Positions 1-8,684 of a stretch of DNA of 64,000 nt are shown here, piece by piece. Both the position numbers and the translations under genes were made by a program. How positions within the stretch are numbered: the stretch's first letter is position 1; each line of letters starts with the position of its first letter. The notes beneath the pieces are model-generated. The model did not search any database. It was not told the DNA's origin and saw only the letters and a program-made list of their open reading frames with translations. The stretch comes from Parvibaculum indicum (lineage in GTDB: Bacteria; Pseudomonadota; Alphaproteobacteria; Parvibaculales; Parvibaculaceae). The DNA is taken from contig NZ_JAASQO010000009.1 of NCBI RefSeq assembly GCF_011762095.1, positions 62,001 through 126,000 of the forward strand, given 5' to 3'.

Positions 1-369
1 GGGTTCGTCGCGGCAACGGAAATCCCGCTTGCGACGGGACGGCGCGTCGACATCATGGCGCTCGGCCCGAAAAACGAGATCCATGTCTTCGAGATCAAAT
101 CGAGCCTTGCCGATTTCCGTGCGGATTCGAAATGGGAAGATTATCTGGCGTTCTGCGACCGCTTCTATTTTGCCGTCCCGCCCGAGTTTCCCCAAGAGGT
201 TCTGCCGGAAGAAGTCGGGCTCGTGGTCGCCGACCGGTATGGTGCGGAAATATTGCGGGACTCCCCGCATGACCCGCTGTCCGCCGCGAGACGCAAGAAA
301 CTGACGCTGCATTTTGCGCGCATCACCGCGCGGCGCGTCCACCGGTTTCTCGACCCGGAAGACCTGTGA
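1..369 (+). CDS. MmcB-family DNA repair protein (3' part)
   Basis: The reading frame is open from the first base of the window, so the 5' end of the gene lies outside it. The visible part encodes about 122 residues ending at a TGA at 367-369. Its central part (IHVFEIKSSLADFRADSKW, then YLAFCDRFYFAVP) resembles the MmcB/DUF1052 family, a restriction-endonuclease-like fold linked to DNA damage repair in Caulobacter and its relatives. The E-x-K of FEIKSS is the likely nuclease-like signature. The gene ends 17 bp before the stop codon of regA, which is convergent. The family call is by recognition; activity is inferred. Confidence 0.75.
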   Translation, partial: GFVAATEIPLATGRRVDIMALGPKNEIHVFEIKSSLADFRADSKWEDYLAFCDRFYFAVPPEFPQEVLPEEVGLVVADRYGAEILRDSPHDPLSAARRKKLTLHFARITARRVHRFLDPEDL

Positions 370-386
370 AATCCAACCTGTGAAAC

Positions 387-959
387 CTATTTGGGCGCGC
401 GCTTGGCGAGGATGCGCTGCAGCGTGCGCCGATGCATGTTGAGACGGCGTGCCGTCTCCGACACGTTGCGGTCGCAAAGCTCATACACACGCTGGATATG
501 CTCCCAGCGCACACGGTCGGCCGACATCGGATTTTCGGGCGGATCGGCGTGATCGGCGCCCTTGGCGAGAAGGGCGGCCTCGATCATGTCCGCATCGGCC
601 GGCTTGGACAGGTAATCCGCCGCGCCGAGCTTTACCGCGGTAACGGCGGTGGCGATATTCCCGTAGCCCGTCAGCACCACGATACGAGCTTCGGGACGTG
701 CCTCCTCCAACGCTTCCACGACATCGAGACCGTTTCCGTCTTCCAGGCGCATATCCACCACGGCATATCCGGGTTTCATCGTCCGGGCGAGGCCCTTGCC
801 TTCTTTCACCGTATTCGCCGTACTGACCTGAAAACCGCGGGTTTCCATGGCACGGGCCAGGCGATTCAGAAACGGCACGTCGTCGTCGACGAGCAGAAGC
901 GTCTTGTCTTCGGGCAGAAACGGCATCTCGCCGGGGGCGTTGTCTTCAGTCTCGGGCAC
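387..959 (-). CDS. regA: RegA/PrrA/ActR-type redox response regulator
   Basis: This is a 190-residue two-component response regulator that controls respiration, carbon and nitrogen fixation genes in response to redox state in alphaproteobacteria. The receiver domain (residues 20-130) has the acidic pocket D25-D26, phospho-acceptor D69 in VVDMRLEDG, T97 and K119. The C-terminal helix-turn-helix (about 164-186, NVSETARRLNMHRRTLQRIL) is the very conserved RegA DNA-binding helix. The length is normal for RegA (about 184 aa). The gene lies 72 bp downstream of regB on the same strand, so the two are very probably one operon, as in rhizobial actSR. Confidence 0.95.
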   Translation of the reverse strand: MPETEDNAPGEMPFLPEDKTLLLVDDDVPFLNRLARAMETRGFQVSTANTVKEGKGLARTMKPGYAVVDMRLEDGNGLDVVEALEEARPEARIVVLTGYGNIATAVTAVKLGAADYLSKPADADMIEAALLAKGADHADPPENPMSADRVRWEHIQRVYELCDRNVSETARRLNMHRRTLQRILAKRAPK

Positions 960-1031
960 GTCTTGCGATCTCCAAATCAGATGGTCAGACTTTAGGCTTT
1001 CAGCACCGCCAAGCCAAGACAGGGCTTTCCC

Positions 1032-2423
1032 TTACTCGCCCCCCTCCGCGCGCTCGGGAAAGGCAGGGTCCGCCTCGATGAGATGGCGGGGCCAGGCCAC
1101 ATATACCCGCGCGCCCCGGGGGCCATCCTCTCGATTGCCGATATGGACGGTGGCGCCTGTGCGCTCCAGCAGAGTCTTGCCGATGAAGAAACCAAGCCCC
1201 ATCCCCTGATGGGAATGTTCCGGATCGGCGGGCGCGCCCTTGCGCCGGGGCCGCGTCGTGACATAGGGCTCGCCCAGCCGCTCCAGCACGTCCGGCCCGA
1301 AACCGGGGCCATCATCCACGATTTCCACCGCGATTTCTTCCGGCGAGTAGCGCGCGGTCACGGTCACTTCGTTCTCGGCGAAATCGGCAGCGTTCTCGAC
1401 GAAATTGCCCAATCCGTAGAGCACTTCGGGCCGGCGCCAGAGATCCGGCTCCTCGCCATCGGCTTCGTCGCTTTCCACATCGAGGCGGAAGCCCACATCC
1501 ATGTCGCTATGCGGCCGCACGACCTCTTCCAGCAGGGCATGAAGCGGCAGGCGTGAATAGATCATGTCGTCCGCGCTGGGGCGGCGGGACAGGCGCGAAA
1601 GAATTTCCCGACAGCGTTCGGCCTGGCTTGCGATCAGGCGAAGGTCTTCCTTCATTTCCTCGTCGCTCTGTCCACCACGCTCCAGTTCGCGCGAGACGAG
1701 AGAGATGGTGCCGAGCGGCGTGCCGAGTTCATGCGCCGCCGCCGCGGCAAGCCCGTCCAGCGCGGAGAGACGCTGCGCCCGCGACAACACCGCCTGCGTT
1801 GCCGCCAGCGCGGCGGACATATGCCGCGATTCCTGCGCGACCCGCCAGGCATAGGCCGCCATAAAGGCGAGCCCGATGGTGAGCGATGTCCAGATACCGA
1901 TGATGTAGAGGCGGGGAAGCACGAGCGTTTCGCCGTTCACCCAGGGCAGCGGCATATGCACCGTGGCAAGCGCCGTCACATAGACCAGCGCCAGCAGGAG
2001 GAGGGCAATCGTGGAGCGCAGCGAAAGCGTGGTCGCGGAAATGGTGACCGGCGCCATGAAAAGAAGCACGAAGGGGTTCTGCAAACCTCCGGTCAGGAAG
2101 AGCAGCACGGCAAGCTGCATCAGGTCGATGGCGAAATAGACCGCTGCCTGCCAGTCCGGCAAACGCATCACACTGCGATAGCGCAAGGTAAGAAAGACGT
2201 TCAGCCATGCCGAGGCGGCGATCACCGCCAGACAAAGGCCCAGCGGCAGCGGGAAACCCAGAACCAGATTGACGATCAGCACGGCGGCGAGCTGTCCCGC
2301 AACCGCCATCCAGCGCAGGACGACCAGCGTCTGCAGGCGAATTCGCGCACTGTCCCCCGCTTCGGGCAGGCCGCCGGACAGAAAGGTCCGGCGAAGCCAG
2401 TTCATGCTGCTGCGGTCCGCCAT
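1032..2423 (-). CDS. regB: RegB/PrrB/ActS-type redox sensor histidine kinase
   Basis: This is a membrane sensor kinase of 463 residues that phosphorylates RegA. Six hydrophobic segments fill roughly residues 33-195. The quinone-sensing heptapeptide GGLQNPF sits at 112-118. The H-box AAAAHELGTPLGT places the phosphorylated His at 231, and the redox-active Cys is C271, forty residues later, the same spacing as His225 to Cys265 of Rhodobacter RegB. ATP-binding N and G boxes (NFVENAADF, DDGPGFG, GMGLGFF) follow. I chose ATG 2423 because GGAGG lies 5 nt upstream; two earlier in-frame starts (TTG 2450, ATG 2435) lack a good ribosome site. Confidence 0.95.
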   Translation of the reverse strand: MADRSSMNWLRRTFLSGGLPEAGDSARIRLQTLVVLRWMAVAGQLAAVLIVNLVLGFPLPLGLCLAVIAASAWLNVFLTLRYRSVMRLPDWQAAVYFAIDLMQLAVLLFLTGGLQNPFVLLFMAPVTISATTLSLRSTIALLLLALVYVTALATVHMPLPWVNGETLVLPRLYIIGIWTSLTIGLAFMAAYAWRVAQESRHMSAALAATQAVLSRAQRLSALDGLAAAAAHELGTPLGTISLVSRELERGGQSDEEMKEDLRLIASQAERCREILSRLSRRPSADDMIYSRLPLHALLEEVVRPHSDMDVGFRLDVESDEADGEEPDLWRRPEVLYGLGNFVENAADFAENEVTVTARYSPEEIAVEIVDDGPGFGPDVLERLGEPYVTTRPRRKGAPADPEHSHQGMGLGFFIGKTLLERTGATVHIGNREDGPRGARVYVAWPRHLIEADPAFPERAEGGE

Positions 2424-2546
2424 CACGTCCTCCATGCGGCGCCCGGACAAGCTGTCGTCCGGGCTCCTTCAAACCGTTCCGTTGACGATCTTTCTGCCGC
2501 AGCGAGGGCGGAAGGTCCAGAGGACCGATTGTCAGGGGCGGGAAAC

Positions 2547-3665
2547 TCAGCGGTTGGAGGGCCAGTCGCCGGCGAGGGGACGGGTTTCCCCGATACGCAT
2601 GATCCAGAGATCGTCGCGCTCATAGCCGCCATTGGTGCCGGCCAGCATGAAGCGCGCCGGCGGCTCGAAGGGCGGCTCGATGGTCAGGAGGACCGTGCCC
2701 CAATGCATGCCGACCAGGCGGGCGGCCTTCAGCTCCCGGCCCATCCGCACGGCTTCTTCCGGCGTGGCATGGGAGGCATGCATCATCTCCCGCGGGGCAT
2801 AGGCGCCGATCCCGAGCAGGGCCGTGTCGAAGGGGCCGTATTTTTCGCCAAGCTCCTCGAAGATCGGCCCATAGGCACTGTCGCCGCCGAAAAAGAGGTG
2901 ATGATCCCCGGTCTTGAAGGCGAATCCCGCCCAGAGCGTGCGATTGGTGTCCCAGCCGCTGCGGCGCGACCAATGCACCACCGGCAGCGCGGTGACGGCC
3001 AGCCCATCGAGTTCGTGGCCCTCATGCCAGTCCAGCTCCACGACATTGGCAAAACCGCGTTCCCGGAAGAAATCGCCGAGACGCAGCGGCACCAGCACGG
3101 TCATGCGCTCCTTGCCCGGCAACTGGGCCAGCGCGCGTTCGTCCAGATGGTCGTAGTGGTTGTGGCTGATGACCAGAAGATCGATGGGCGGCAGGGCGGA
3201 GACGGGAACGCCGGCCTTCACGAAACGCCGGGGCCCGACGCCTTTCGGCCCCGCATAGGTGGTGAGATAAGGGTCGGTCAGAATGGTGTAGCCGCCCATA
3301 CGGATGAGGAAGCAGGCGTGGCCGACCCAGGTCAGGAAATCGCGATCCCCCTCCGCATAGTCGGCCAGCATACGCACCGCCTCGCCCCGCGGCACGACAT
3401 GCCCGTCGGGAATGTCGACCTTCTTCGTGCCGAGCTTCATCATTTCGAGGAAATAGGGTCCGACATGCCTGAGCCGTTGCTTTCCGCCACGGTTTTCGCA
3501 TCCCGGGGAATTGCGGAACGTGCCATCCGGCAAATGGTGCCATGGCCGCTCGGACGAATGCTCCGAGGAGGCTCCGGCCGGCCCACCGCGCGCGGCCTCT
3601 CCCGTGCGCGCGGCACGGCGACGGGCAAAGCCGGTAGGGCGGAAGGTTTTCCTGGTGGAACTCAT
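2547..3665 (-). CDS. MBL-fold metallo-hydrolase, NAPE-PLD/UlaG-like
   Basis: This is a 372-residue metallo-beta-lactamase-fold hydrolase. The metal site is complete: SHNHYDHLD (H168, H170, D172, H173), H231 in VVHWS, D262 in FGGDSAYG and H321 in GMHWGT. The N-terminal PDGTFRNSPG and the overall order match the family of N-acyl-phosphatidylethanolamine phospholipase D-like proteins, so a phosphodiesterase acting on a lipid is plausible, but the substrate is unknown. The first 45 residues are Arg-, Ala- and Pro-rich and may be partly untranslated if a later start is used. The gene is in the same direction as regB, 123 bp upstream of it. Confidence 0.85.
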   Translation of the reverse strand: MSSTRKTFRPTGFARRRAARTGEAARGGPAGASSEHSSERPWHHLPDGTFRNSPGCENRGGKQRLRHVGPYFLEMMKLGTKKVDIPDGHVVPRGEAVRMLADYAEGDRDFLTWVGHACFLIRMGGYTILTDPYLTTYAGPKGVGPRRFVKAGVPVSALPPIDLLVISHNHYDHLDERALAQLPGKERMTVLVPLRLGDFFRERGFANVVELDWHEGHELDGLAVTALPVVHWSRRSGWDTNRTLWAGFAFKTGDHHLFFGGDSAYGPIFEELGEKYGPFDTALLGIGAYAPREMMHASHATPEEAVRMGRELKAARLVGMHWGTVLLTIEPPFEPPARFMLAGTNGGYERDDLWIMRIGETRPLAGDWPSNR

Positions 3666-3744
3666 AACAGTTCTAAAAATAGGGAGCGCAAGGCTCTATT
3701 TCACCCCCGGCACCGCTCCTTCCCTTCGGCGCAGAAGCCGACAA

Positions 3745-4383
3745 TCAGGATCCTGCTTTTTCCAGCAGCGCGACGATGTCGGAAAAATGGTTCTCACGGG
3801 CAAGATCCAGCGCCGTGCGTCCGGTGACGTCGGATTCCTCTATATAGGCGCCATGCTGGATCAGCGCCGCCACGACATCGGTGTGATGGGCCCGCGTCGC
3901 GATCAGCAAAGGCGCATCGCGGTCGGGGCCGTATCGATCGGGATCGGCGCCGTCGCGCAGCAGCATCTGTACGATATCGGCCCGCCCGCTCCTGGCCGCC
4001 GTCGACAGCGCCGTATCTCCGTCGGGCGAGCGGCGGTCGGGATCGGCGCCCGCGTCCAGCAGCATCCGGATCGCCCTGCCCTGCCCGTATTGCGCGGCGA
4101 CCACAATGGCGGGAATACGGTCGCGGCCGCTCTCATTGGGCGAAACGCCGATGTTCAACTGGCGTCGAAGCTCCTCCAGATCGCCGACCCGGGCGGCTTC
4201 GATCATGTCATTGTCCTTGATGATCGCGCTGGGTGCACCGGGCGGGGCGGCGTGGGCGCCAGGCGTTGCCTGCGGCAAAACGCTCGCCGCGAGCCCCGTG
4301 CAAAGCGCCACGGACAGTGAGGCGGGGAGCGCACGCAAAAGGCGTATTGCAGCGGAAAGGGAATTGCGCTTGATGTTCGTCAT
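3745..4383 (-). CDS. exported ankyrin-repeat protein
   Basis: This encodes a 212-residue protein with a basic N-terminus, a hydrophobic stretch (about 17-40) and an AHA-AP signal-peptidase-like site near residue 45, so it is probably periplasmic. Four ankyrin repeats follow (about 58-208), with repeated ADPDRRSPDGDTALSTAA-type units and helix pairs such as GRADIVQMLLRDGADPD. Ankyrin repeats mediate protein-protein contacts; no catalytic motif is visible. It is divergent from the SCO1-like gene (180 bp between the starts). Its partner and role cannot be told from the sequence. Confidence 0.85.
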   Translation of the reverse strand: MTNIKRNSLSAAIRLLRALPASLSVALCTGLAASVLPQATPGAHAAPPGAPSAIIKDNDMIEAARVGDLEELRRQLNIGVSPNESGRDRIPAIVVAAQYGQGRAIRMLLDAGADPDRRSPDGDTALSTAARSGRADIVQMLLRDGADPDRYGPDRDAPLLIATRAHHTDVVAALIQHGAYIEESDVTGRTALDLARENHFSDIVALLEKAGS

Positions 4384-4563
4384 GGCTGTCAGATGCTGTA
4401 TCGGTGTGCGAACCGGCCCCCGGCACGGATTTATTCCCGCTGCCGGGCTGGTATGCGAAACTGTTGTCGCATTATACCCAATTCACGCCGCTTGTCCGCA
4501 ACCACCGGAACACCGGTATCCGGCAGGGCCGGACTTCAATCCAGGACATCAAGGGAGGATCGA

Positions 4564-5190
4564 ATGAGCCGTACGGGATGGATTTTGACGTTGGGCGCCC
4601 TCATCGTCGCCGCCGGTATCGGCTACTGGCTCTCAGGCCATCTCCCCGGCGGGGAGGTCTCGAGGGGTGCCAACGGCCAGCCCGTGGTCTCCACCGGCAC
4701 CCCGCAGATCGGCGGCCCCTTCGCCCTCGTGAACCAGGACGGGCAACCCGTCACCCAGGACAGTTTCGACGGAAAGTACCTGCTGATCTATTTCGGCTTT
4801 ACCTATTGTCCCGACGTCTGCCCGACGGACCTTGCCAAGATGGCCGCTGCGATGGATGCGCTGGGCGAGGACGCGGAGAAGGTGCAGCCCATCTTCATCA
4901 CCATCGACCCGGAACGCGACACGCCCGAGCAGATGAAGCTCTACATCGAGCAATTCGACCCCCGGCTCGTCGGGCTGACGGGAACGCCTGACCAGATTGC
5001 GACCGCGGCGCAGGCCTATCGCGCGCAGTATGACAAGGTGAAGGACCCCGGCGCGGCGGGCGGCTACACGATGGAGCACACGCCCTATATCTATTTCATG
5101 AGCCCGGACAATGAATTCCTCACCTTCTTCGTCGGCACCAGCGTCACGCCGGAAGACATGGCCAAGGCGATAAAGGCGAAGATGGAGTGA
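4564..5190 (+). CDS. SCO1/SenC/PrrC copper chaperone for cytochrome oxidase
   Basis: This is a 208-residue thioredoxin-like protein anchored by one N-terminal membrane helix (residues 5-25). The copper and thiol site is intact: CPDVC (C82, C86) and the distal H172 in TMEHTPYIY. Such proteins deliver copper to the CuA or CuB centre of cytochrome c oxidase. The ATG at 4564 has the ribosome site GGGAGG seven bases upstream; an in-frame extension to 4393 has no support. SenC/PrrC genes are classically found inside regB/regA clusters; here the homologue is about 2.1 kb from regB, on the opposite strand, with two genes in between. Confidence 0.92.
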   Translation: MSRTGWILTLGALIVAAGIGYWLSGHLPGGEVSRGANGQPVVSTGTPQIGGPFALVNQDGQPVTQDSFDGKYLLIYFGFTYCPDVCPTDLAKMAAAMDALGEDAEKVQPIFITIDPERDTPEQMKLYIEQFDPRLVGLTGTPDQIATAAQAYRAQYDKVKDPGAAGGYTMEHTPYIYFMSPDNEFLTFFVGTSVTPEDMAKAIKAKME

Positions 5191-5267
5191 GGCCGGCACC
5201 CAGAACAGGTCAGCCCTGCTACCCTATCTGCGGGATCGTCCGCCGACGCATGATTTGAATCACCGTC

Positions 5268-5296
5268 TTGACCCGACGCCGCGCGCTGCCTATCTT
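5268..5296 (+). promoter_or_regulatory. sigma-70-type promoter of the leuA leader
   Basis: TTGACC at 5268-5273 and TATCTT at 5291-5296 are separated by exactly 17 bases. The expected transcription start falls about 7 nt after the -10, at or next to base 5303, which is the A of the leader-peptide ATG. The transcript would therefore begin with the start codon. The boxes and spacing are read directly; the start site is inferred. Confidence 0.6.
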
Positions 5297-5302
5297 CGCC
5301 AC

Positions 5303-5392
5303 ATGAACGCAACGCGCCACATCGCTGTTCTCGGCCTGGACCTTCCGCTTCTGCGGACGGGCCTTCTTGCGCGCGCGCTGCTCTGCGCTTGA
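5303..5392 (+). CDS. Leu-rich leader peptide upstream of leuA
   Basis: A short ORF of 29 codons begins with ATG at 5303 and ends with TGA at 5390-5392. Nine of the 29 residues are leucine, with three Leu-Leu pairs (residues 16-17, 21-22, 26-27), the composition expected of a ribosome-stalling control peptide. It starts where the promoter predicts transcription to begin, so it may be translated from a leaderless mRNA, as reported for the trp leader of Sinorhizobium. The stop codon overlaps a small hairpin (TCTGCGC / GCGCAGA, 5382-5395). leuA starts 136 bp downstream. This supports control of leuA by leucine supply, but I could not find a convincing U-tract terminator. Confidence 0.6.
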   Translation: MNATRHIAVLGLDLPLLRTGLLARALLCA

Positions 5393-5528
5393 GCGCAGAA
5401 AACATCCCCTTCCGACATATCCAGTCCATCCGTTCGTTTATCGCCGCCGGCGCGGCGCAACCCTCTTGCAATATCTTCATTGCATGATGGGTGCGCGGCG
5501 AATTGGCCGCCGAATATCGAGAAGAACC
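5393..5528 (+). promoter_or_regulatory. leuA leader region with candidate attenuator hairpins
   Basis: The stretch between the Leu-rich leader ORF and leuA holds two clear hairpins: CGCCGC / GCGGCG at 5442-5457 (loop of 4) and TGCAAT / ATTGCA at 5467-5484 (loop of 6). The first is GC-rich and followed by CAACCCTCTT, a poor U-tract. A further GCGGC / GCCGC pair lies just before leuA. These could form alternative structures depending on ribosome position. Which is terminator and which antiterminator is not resolved by eye. Confidence 0.4.
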
Positions 5529-7181
5529 ATGCTGCAAGACCCAAGCCGAAAATACAGGGCATTCAAGCCGATCGAATTGTCCGATCGCCAATGGCCCAGC
5601 AAGACGATCACCACGCCCCCGATCTGGATGAGTACGGACCTCCGGGACGGCAATCAGGCGCTTTTCGAGCCGATGAATGCCGAGCGCAAACGCGCCATGT
5701 TCGAGCTGCTGGTGAAAATCGGCTTCAAGGAGATCGAGGCGGGCTTTCCGTCTGCCAGCGACACGGATTTCAACTTCATCCGTGAGCTGATTGAACAGGG
5801 CAAAGTGCCCGACGACGTTCGCGTGGAAGTGCTGACGCAAGCGCGGCCCGAACTCATCTCCCGCACCATGGAGTCCCTGCGGGGCGCAAAGAACGCCATC
5901 GTGCATGTCTATAATGCGACGGCGCCGAATTTCCGCGATGTCGTGTTCAACCAGGGCAAGCAGGGCGTCAAAGCCATTGCGACCGAGGCCGCGCACCAGA
6001 TCAGGGAGCTTGCCGCCGGACAACCCGAGACGAACTGGACCTTCCAGTACAGTCCGGAAGTCTTTTCCGGCACCGAACTCGACTTCGCCAAGGAGGTCGT
6101 CGATGCGGTGACGGAGATATGGAACGCCTCGCCCGACAACAAGGTCATCGTGAACCTGCCGGCGACGGTGGAGATGGCCTCGCCCAATGTCTATGCCGAT
6201 CAGATCGAATGGATGCACCGGAATCTGGAACGGCGCGACGGGATCATCCTCTCGGTCCACCCGCATAATGACCGCGGTACGGCGGTGGCCGCCGCAGAAC
6301 TCGCCGTGATGGCGGGCGCGGACCGCGTGGAAGGCTGTCTCTTCGGCAATGGCGAACGCACGGGCAATGTCGACCTCGTCACGCTGGCGCTCAATCTCTA
6401 CAGCCAGGGTGTGCATCCGGGTCTCGACTTTTCGCAGATCAACGAGATTGCGCGCACGACGGAATATTGCACCCAATTGCCGATCCACCCACGTCACCCT
6501 TATGTGGGCGATCTGGTGTTCACCGCCTTTTCCGGTTCGCATCAGGATGCGATCAAGAAAGGGCTCGGCGCGCGCAAGAAAGAGGAGCAGGTTTGGGACG
6601 TGCCCTACCTGCCGATCGACCCGCGCGATGTGGGCCGCACCTACGACTCGATCATTCGCGTGAACAGCCAATCCGGCAAGGGCGGCATCGCCTATCTGCT
6701 GGAAACCGAATACGGACTTTCCATGCCACGGCGGCTTCAGGTGGAATTCAGCTCCGCCGTGCAGAAATACACCGACCTCACCGGCCAGGAAGTCCGAGCC
6801 GCCGACATCTGGCGCATCTTCGAAGAAGAGTATCTGAATGCGACAGAGCCCTTCGAATATGTGGGCCACACGCTCTTCGACGAAGGCGGTAAGCAGGGCG
6901 TGAAGATGCGCGTGAAACGGCATGGCAAGGAGGAAGAACTGACCGGGCTCGGAAACGGTCCCATCGATGCCGCCATGAACGCCCTCTCGGTCAACCTGCA
7001 GGTGCGCCAGTATGACGAGCACTCGCTCGGATCCGGATCGGACGCGCAGGCCGCCGCCTTTATTGAGGTCGGCGATCCGGATCATCCGGGTGACCTTTTC
7101 GGCGTGGGGCTCGACCCCAACATCATCACCGCCTCGCTGAAGGCGCTGGTGAGCGCGGCGAACCGGGCCGCCGCCCGTTAA
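5529..7181 (+). CDS. leuA: 2-isopropylmalate synthase
   Basis: LeuA condenses acetyl-CoA with 2-oxoisovalerate in the first committed step of leucine synthesis. The 550-residue protein is of the long LeuA type. The metal and substrate motif RDGNQ is at 39-43, HPHNDRGT at 244-251 and GNGERTGN at 273-280. A C-terminal regulatory domain (about 430-550), where leucine feedback normally binds, is present. The ATG at 5529 is chosen because the [15 protein letters not shown] start is typical of the family; codons back to 5367 are non-homologous leader sequence. Downstream is a perfect 10-bp hairpin. Confidence 0.95.
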   Translation: MLQDPSRKYRAFKPIELSDRQWPSKTITTPPIWMSTDLRDGNQALFEPMNAERKRAMFELLVKIGFKEIEAGFPSASDTDFNFIRELIEQGKVPDDVRVEVLTQARPELISRTMESLRGAKNAIVHVYNATAPNFRDVVFNQGKQGVKAIATEAAHQIRELAAGQPETNWTFQYSPEVFSGTELDFAKEVVDAVTEIWNASPDNKVIVNLPATVEMASPNVYADQIEWMHRNLERRDGIILSVHPHNDRGTAVAAAELAVMAGADRVEGCLFGNGERTGNVDLVTLALNLYSQGVHPGLDFSQINEIARTTEYCTQLPIHPRHPYVGDLVFTAFSGSHQDAIKKGLGARKKEEQVWDVPYLPIDPRDVGRTYDSIIRVNSQSGKGGIAYLLETEYGLSMPRRLQVEFSSAVQKYTDLTGQEVRAADIWRIFEEEYLNATEPFEYVGHTLFDEGGKQGVKMRVKRHGKEEELTGLGNGPIDAAMNALSVNLQVRQYDEHSLGSGSDAQAAAFIEVGDPDHPGDLFGVGLDPNIITASLKALVSAANRAAAR

Positions 7182-7204
7182 CCATTGCACAGACCCCGAT
7201 GTGC

Positions 7205-7227
7205 CGGGCGGGACACAGTCCCGCCCG
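7205..7227 (+). terminator. hairpin after leuA
   Basis: CGGGCGGGAC at 7205-7214 and GTCCCGCCCG at 7218-7227 form a perfect 10-bp stem with the loop ACA, 24 bp beyond the leuA stop. There is no T-run after it, so it may stabilise the 3' end or act with Rho rather than be a classical intrinsic terminator. Confidence 0.5.
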
Positions 7228-7313
7228 CGCCCCGGTTTCCGGAACATTCCGGCGTTTTCCCCCGCAAGATCTGCAAAATTGCTCTGCCGGGACATCCTGC
7301 GAAAAAATTGCGC

Positions 7314-7365
7314 TTGGACATAGCGCCGCAGACGCTTATTTTAGGGGTCATATTGCACTGCAGCA
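7314..7365 (+). promoter_or_regulatory. phaZ promoter with PhaR-like site
   Basis: TTGGAC (7314-7319) and TATTTT (7337-7342) are 17 bases apart and predict a start near 7349. Immediately downstream is TTGCACTGCAGCA (7353-7365), a TGCA-rich sequence like those bound by the PHA-responsive repressor PhaR in Rhodobacter and Paracoccus. Its position over the start region would suit repression. The boxes are seen; the regulator is inferred. Confidence 0.5.
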
Positions 7366-7421
7366 TAGTGAACGGGTCCCGCCCGGGGCCGAAATGGCGG
7401 AAACGTCGGAGAGGTGAAGGC

Positions 7422-8660
7422 TTGCTGTACCACATCTACGAATTGAACCACGCCACCATGGCGCCCTATCGAGCCGCCGCCGAAATGGGGCTCTGGGCGC
7501 TGAGGCATCCGCTGAACCCTTTCGCCGAAACGCAGATGAACAAGACGATGGCCGCCGCCATCGACGTCTTCGAAAGCACGACGCGGCGCTATGGCAAGCC
7601 GCCCTTCGGCCTGCACGAGACCGTGATCGACGGCAAGAGCGTGCCGGTGCGGGAACGGGTGGTTTGGGAAAAGCCGTTCTGCAAGCTCGTGCATTTCGAA
7701 CGCGAGCGAAAGGCGATGAAGAACACGATCCAGCCCAAAATGCTGATCGTCGCACCGCTGTCGGGGCACTATGCAACGCTCCTGCGGGGGACCGTCGAGA
7801 CCATGCTGCCCCATTACGAGGTCTATGTGACCGACTGGGTGGATGCGCGCATGGTTCCCTTGTCCAAGGGCCGGTTCGACCTCGACGACTATATCGACTA
7901 CCTCATCGACATCTTTCATGTGCTGGGGCCCGACGTACATGCGCTGGCCGTTTGTCAGCCGGCCGTGCCGGTCTTTGCGGCGGTAGCGGTGATGCATGAC
8001 GACGACGATCCGCATGTGCCGCTTTCCATGACCTTGATGGGCGGTCCCATCGACACCCGCGAAAGCCCGACGGAAGTGAACCGCCTCGCGACGGAGCGCG
8101 GTACCGAGTGGTATGAACGCAATGTCGTGATGTCGGTTCCGTTTCCGCATCCCGGCGCCATGCGGTCGGTCTATCCCGGCTTCGTGCAGCTTTCCGGTTT
8201 CATGGCCATGAATCTCGACCGCCATGTAAGCGCCCATTGGGATTTCTTCGAGCATATGGTCGATGGCGACGGTGAAAGCGCGGAAAAGCATCGCGAGTTC
8301 TACGATGAATATCTCTCCGTCATGGACATGACCGCGGAGTTCTACCTTCAGACCGTCGATGCCGTCTTCGTTCAGCATGCACTGCCCAAGGGCGAGTTCA
8401 TGCATCGCGGGCGCAAGGTCCGCCCGGAAGCGATCACCAAGACGGCCCTGATGACGGTGGAAGGCGAGAAGGACGACATTTCCGGCGTCGGCCAGACCAA
8501 GGCTGCGCACAAGCTGACCAAGAACCTGCCCGACGCCATGAAGGCGCATTGGGAACAGCCCGGTGTCGGCCATTACGGCGTCTTCAACGGTTCGCGCTGG
8601 CGCAACGAGATCGCCCCCAGGGTGCGCGCCTTCACCAGTCTCCACGCCGAACGGAAATAG
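7422..8660 (+). CDS. phaZ: intracellular polyhydroxyalkanoate depolymerase
   Basis: This 412-residue alpha/beta-hydrolase mobilises stored polyhydroxybutyrate granules in the cytoplasm. The N-terminal MLYHIYELNHATMAPYR and the length match intracellular PhaZ enzymes, and the nucleophile motif HALAVCQPAVP puts a catalytic Cys at 178, as in Ralstonia PhaZ1. The start is a TTG at 7422 preceded by GGAGAGG; the upstream in-frame codons (from 7185) do not look like protein. The gene has its own promoter about 80 bp upstream and is not in an obvious operon. Confidence 0.9.
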   Translation: MLYHIYELNHATMAPYRAAAEMGLWALRHPLNPFAETQMNKTMAAAIDVFESTTRRYGKPPFGLHETVIDGKSVPVRERVVWEKPFCKLVHFERERKAMKNTIQPKMLIVAPLSGHYATLLRGTVETMLPHYEVYVTDWVDARMVPLSKGRFDLDDYIDYLIDIFHVLGPDVHALAVCQPAVPVFAAVAVMHDDDDPHVPLSMTLMGGPIDTRESPTEVNRLATERGTEWYERNVVMSVPFPHPGAMRSVYPGFVQLSGFMAMNLDRHVSAHWDFFEHMVDGDGESAEKHREFYDEYLSVMDMTAEFYLQTVDAVFVQHALPKGEFMHRGRKVRPEAITKTALMTVEGEKDDISGVGQTKAAHKLTKNLPDAMKAHWEQPGVGHYGVFNGSRWRNEIAPRVRAFTSLHAERK

Positions 8661-8684
8661 GCGGCGCGCCCGCACGCCTCGCCA

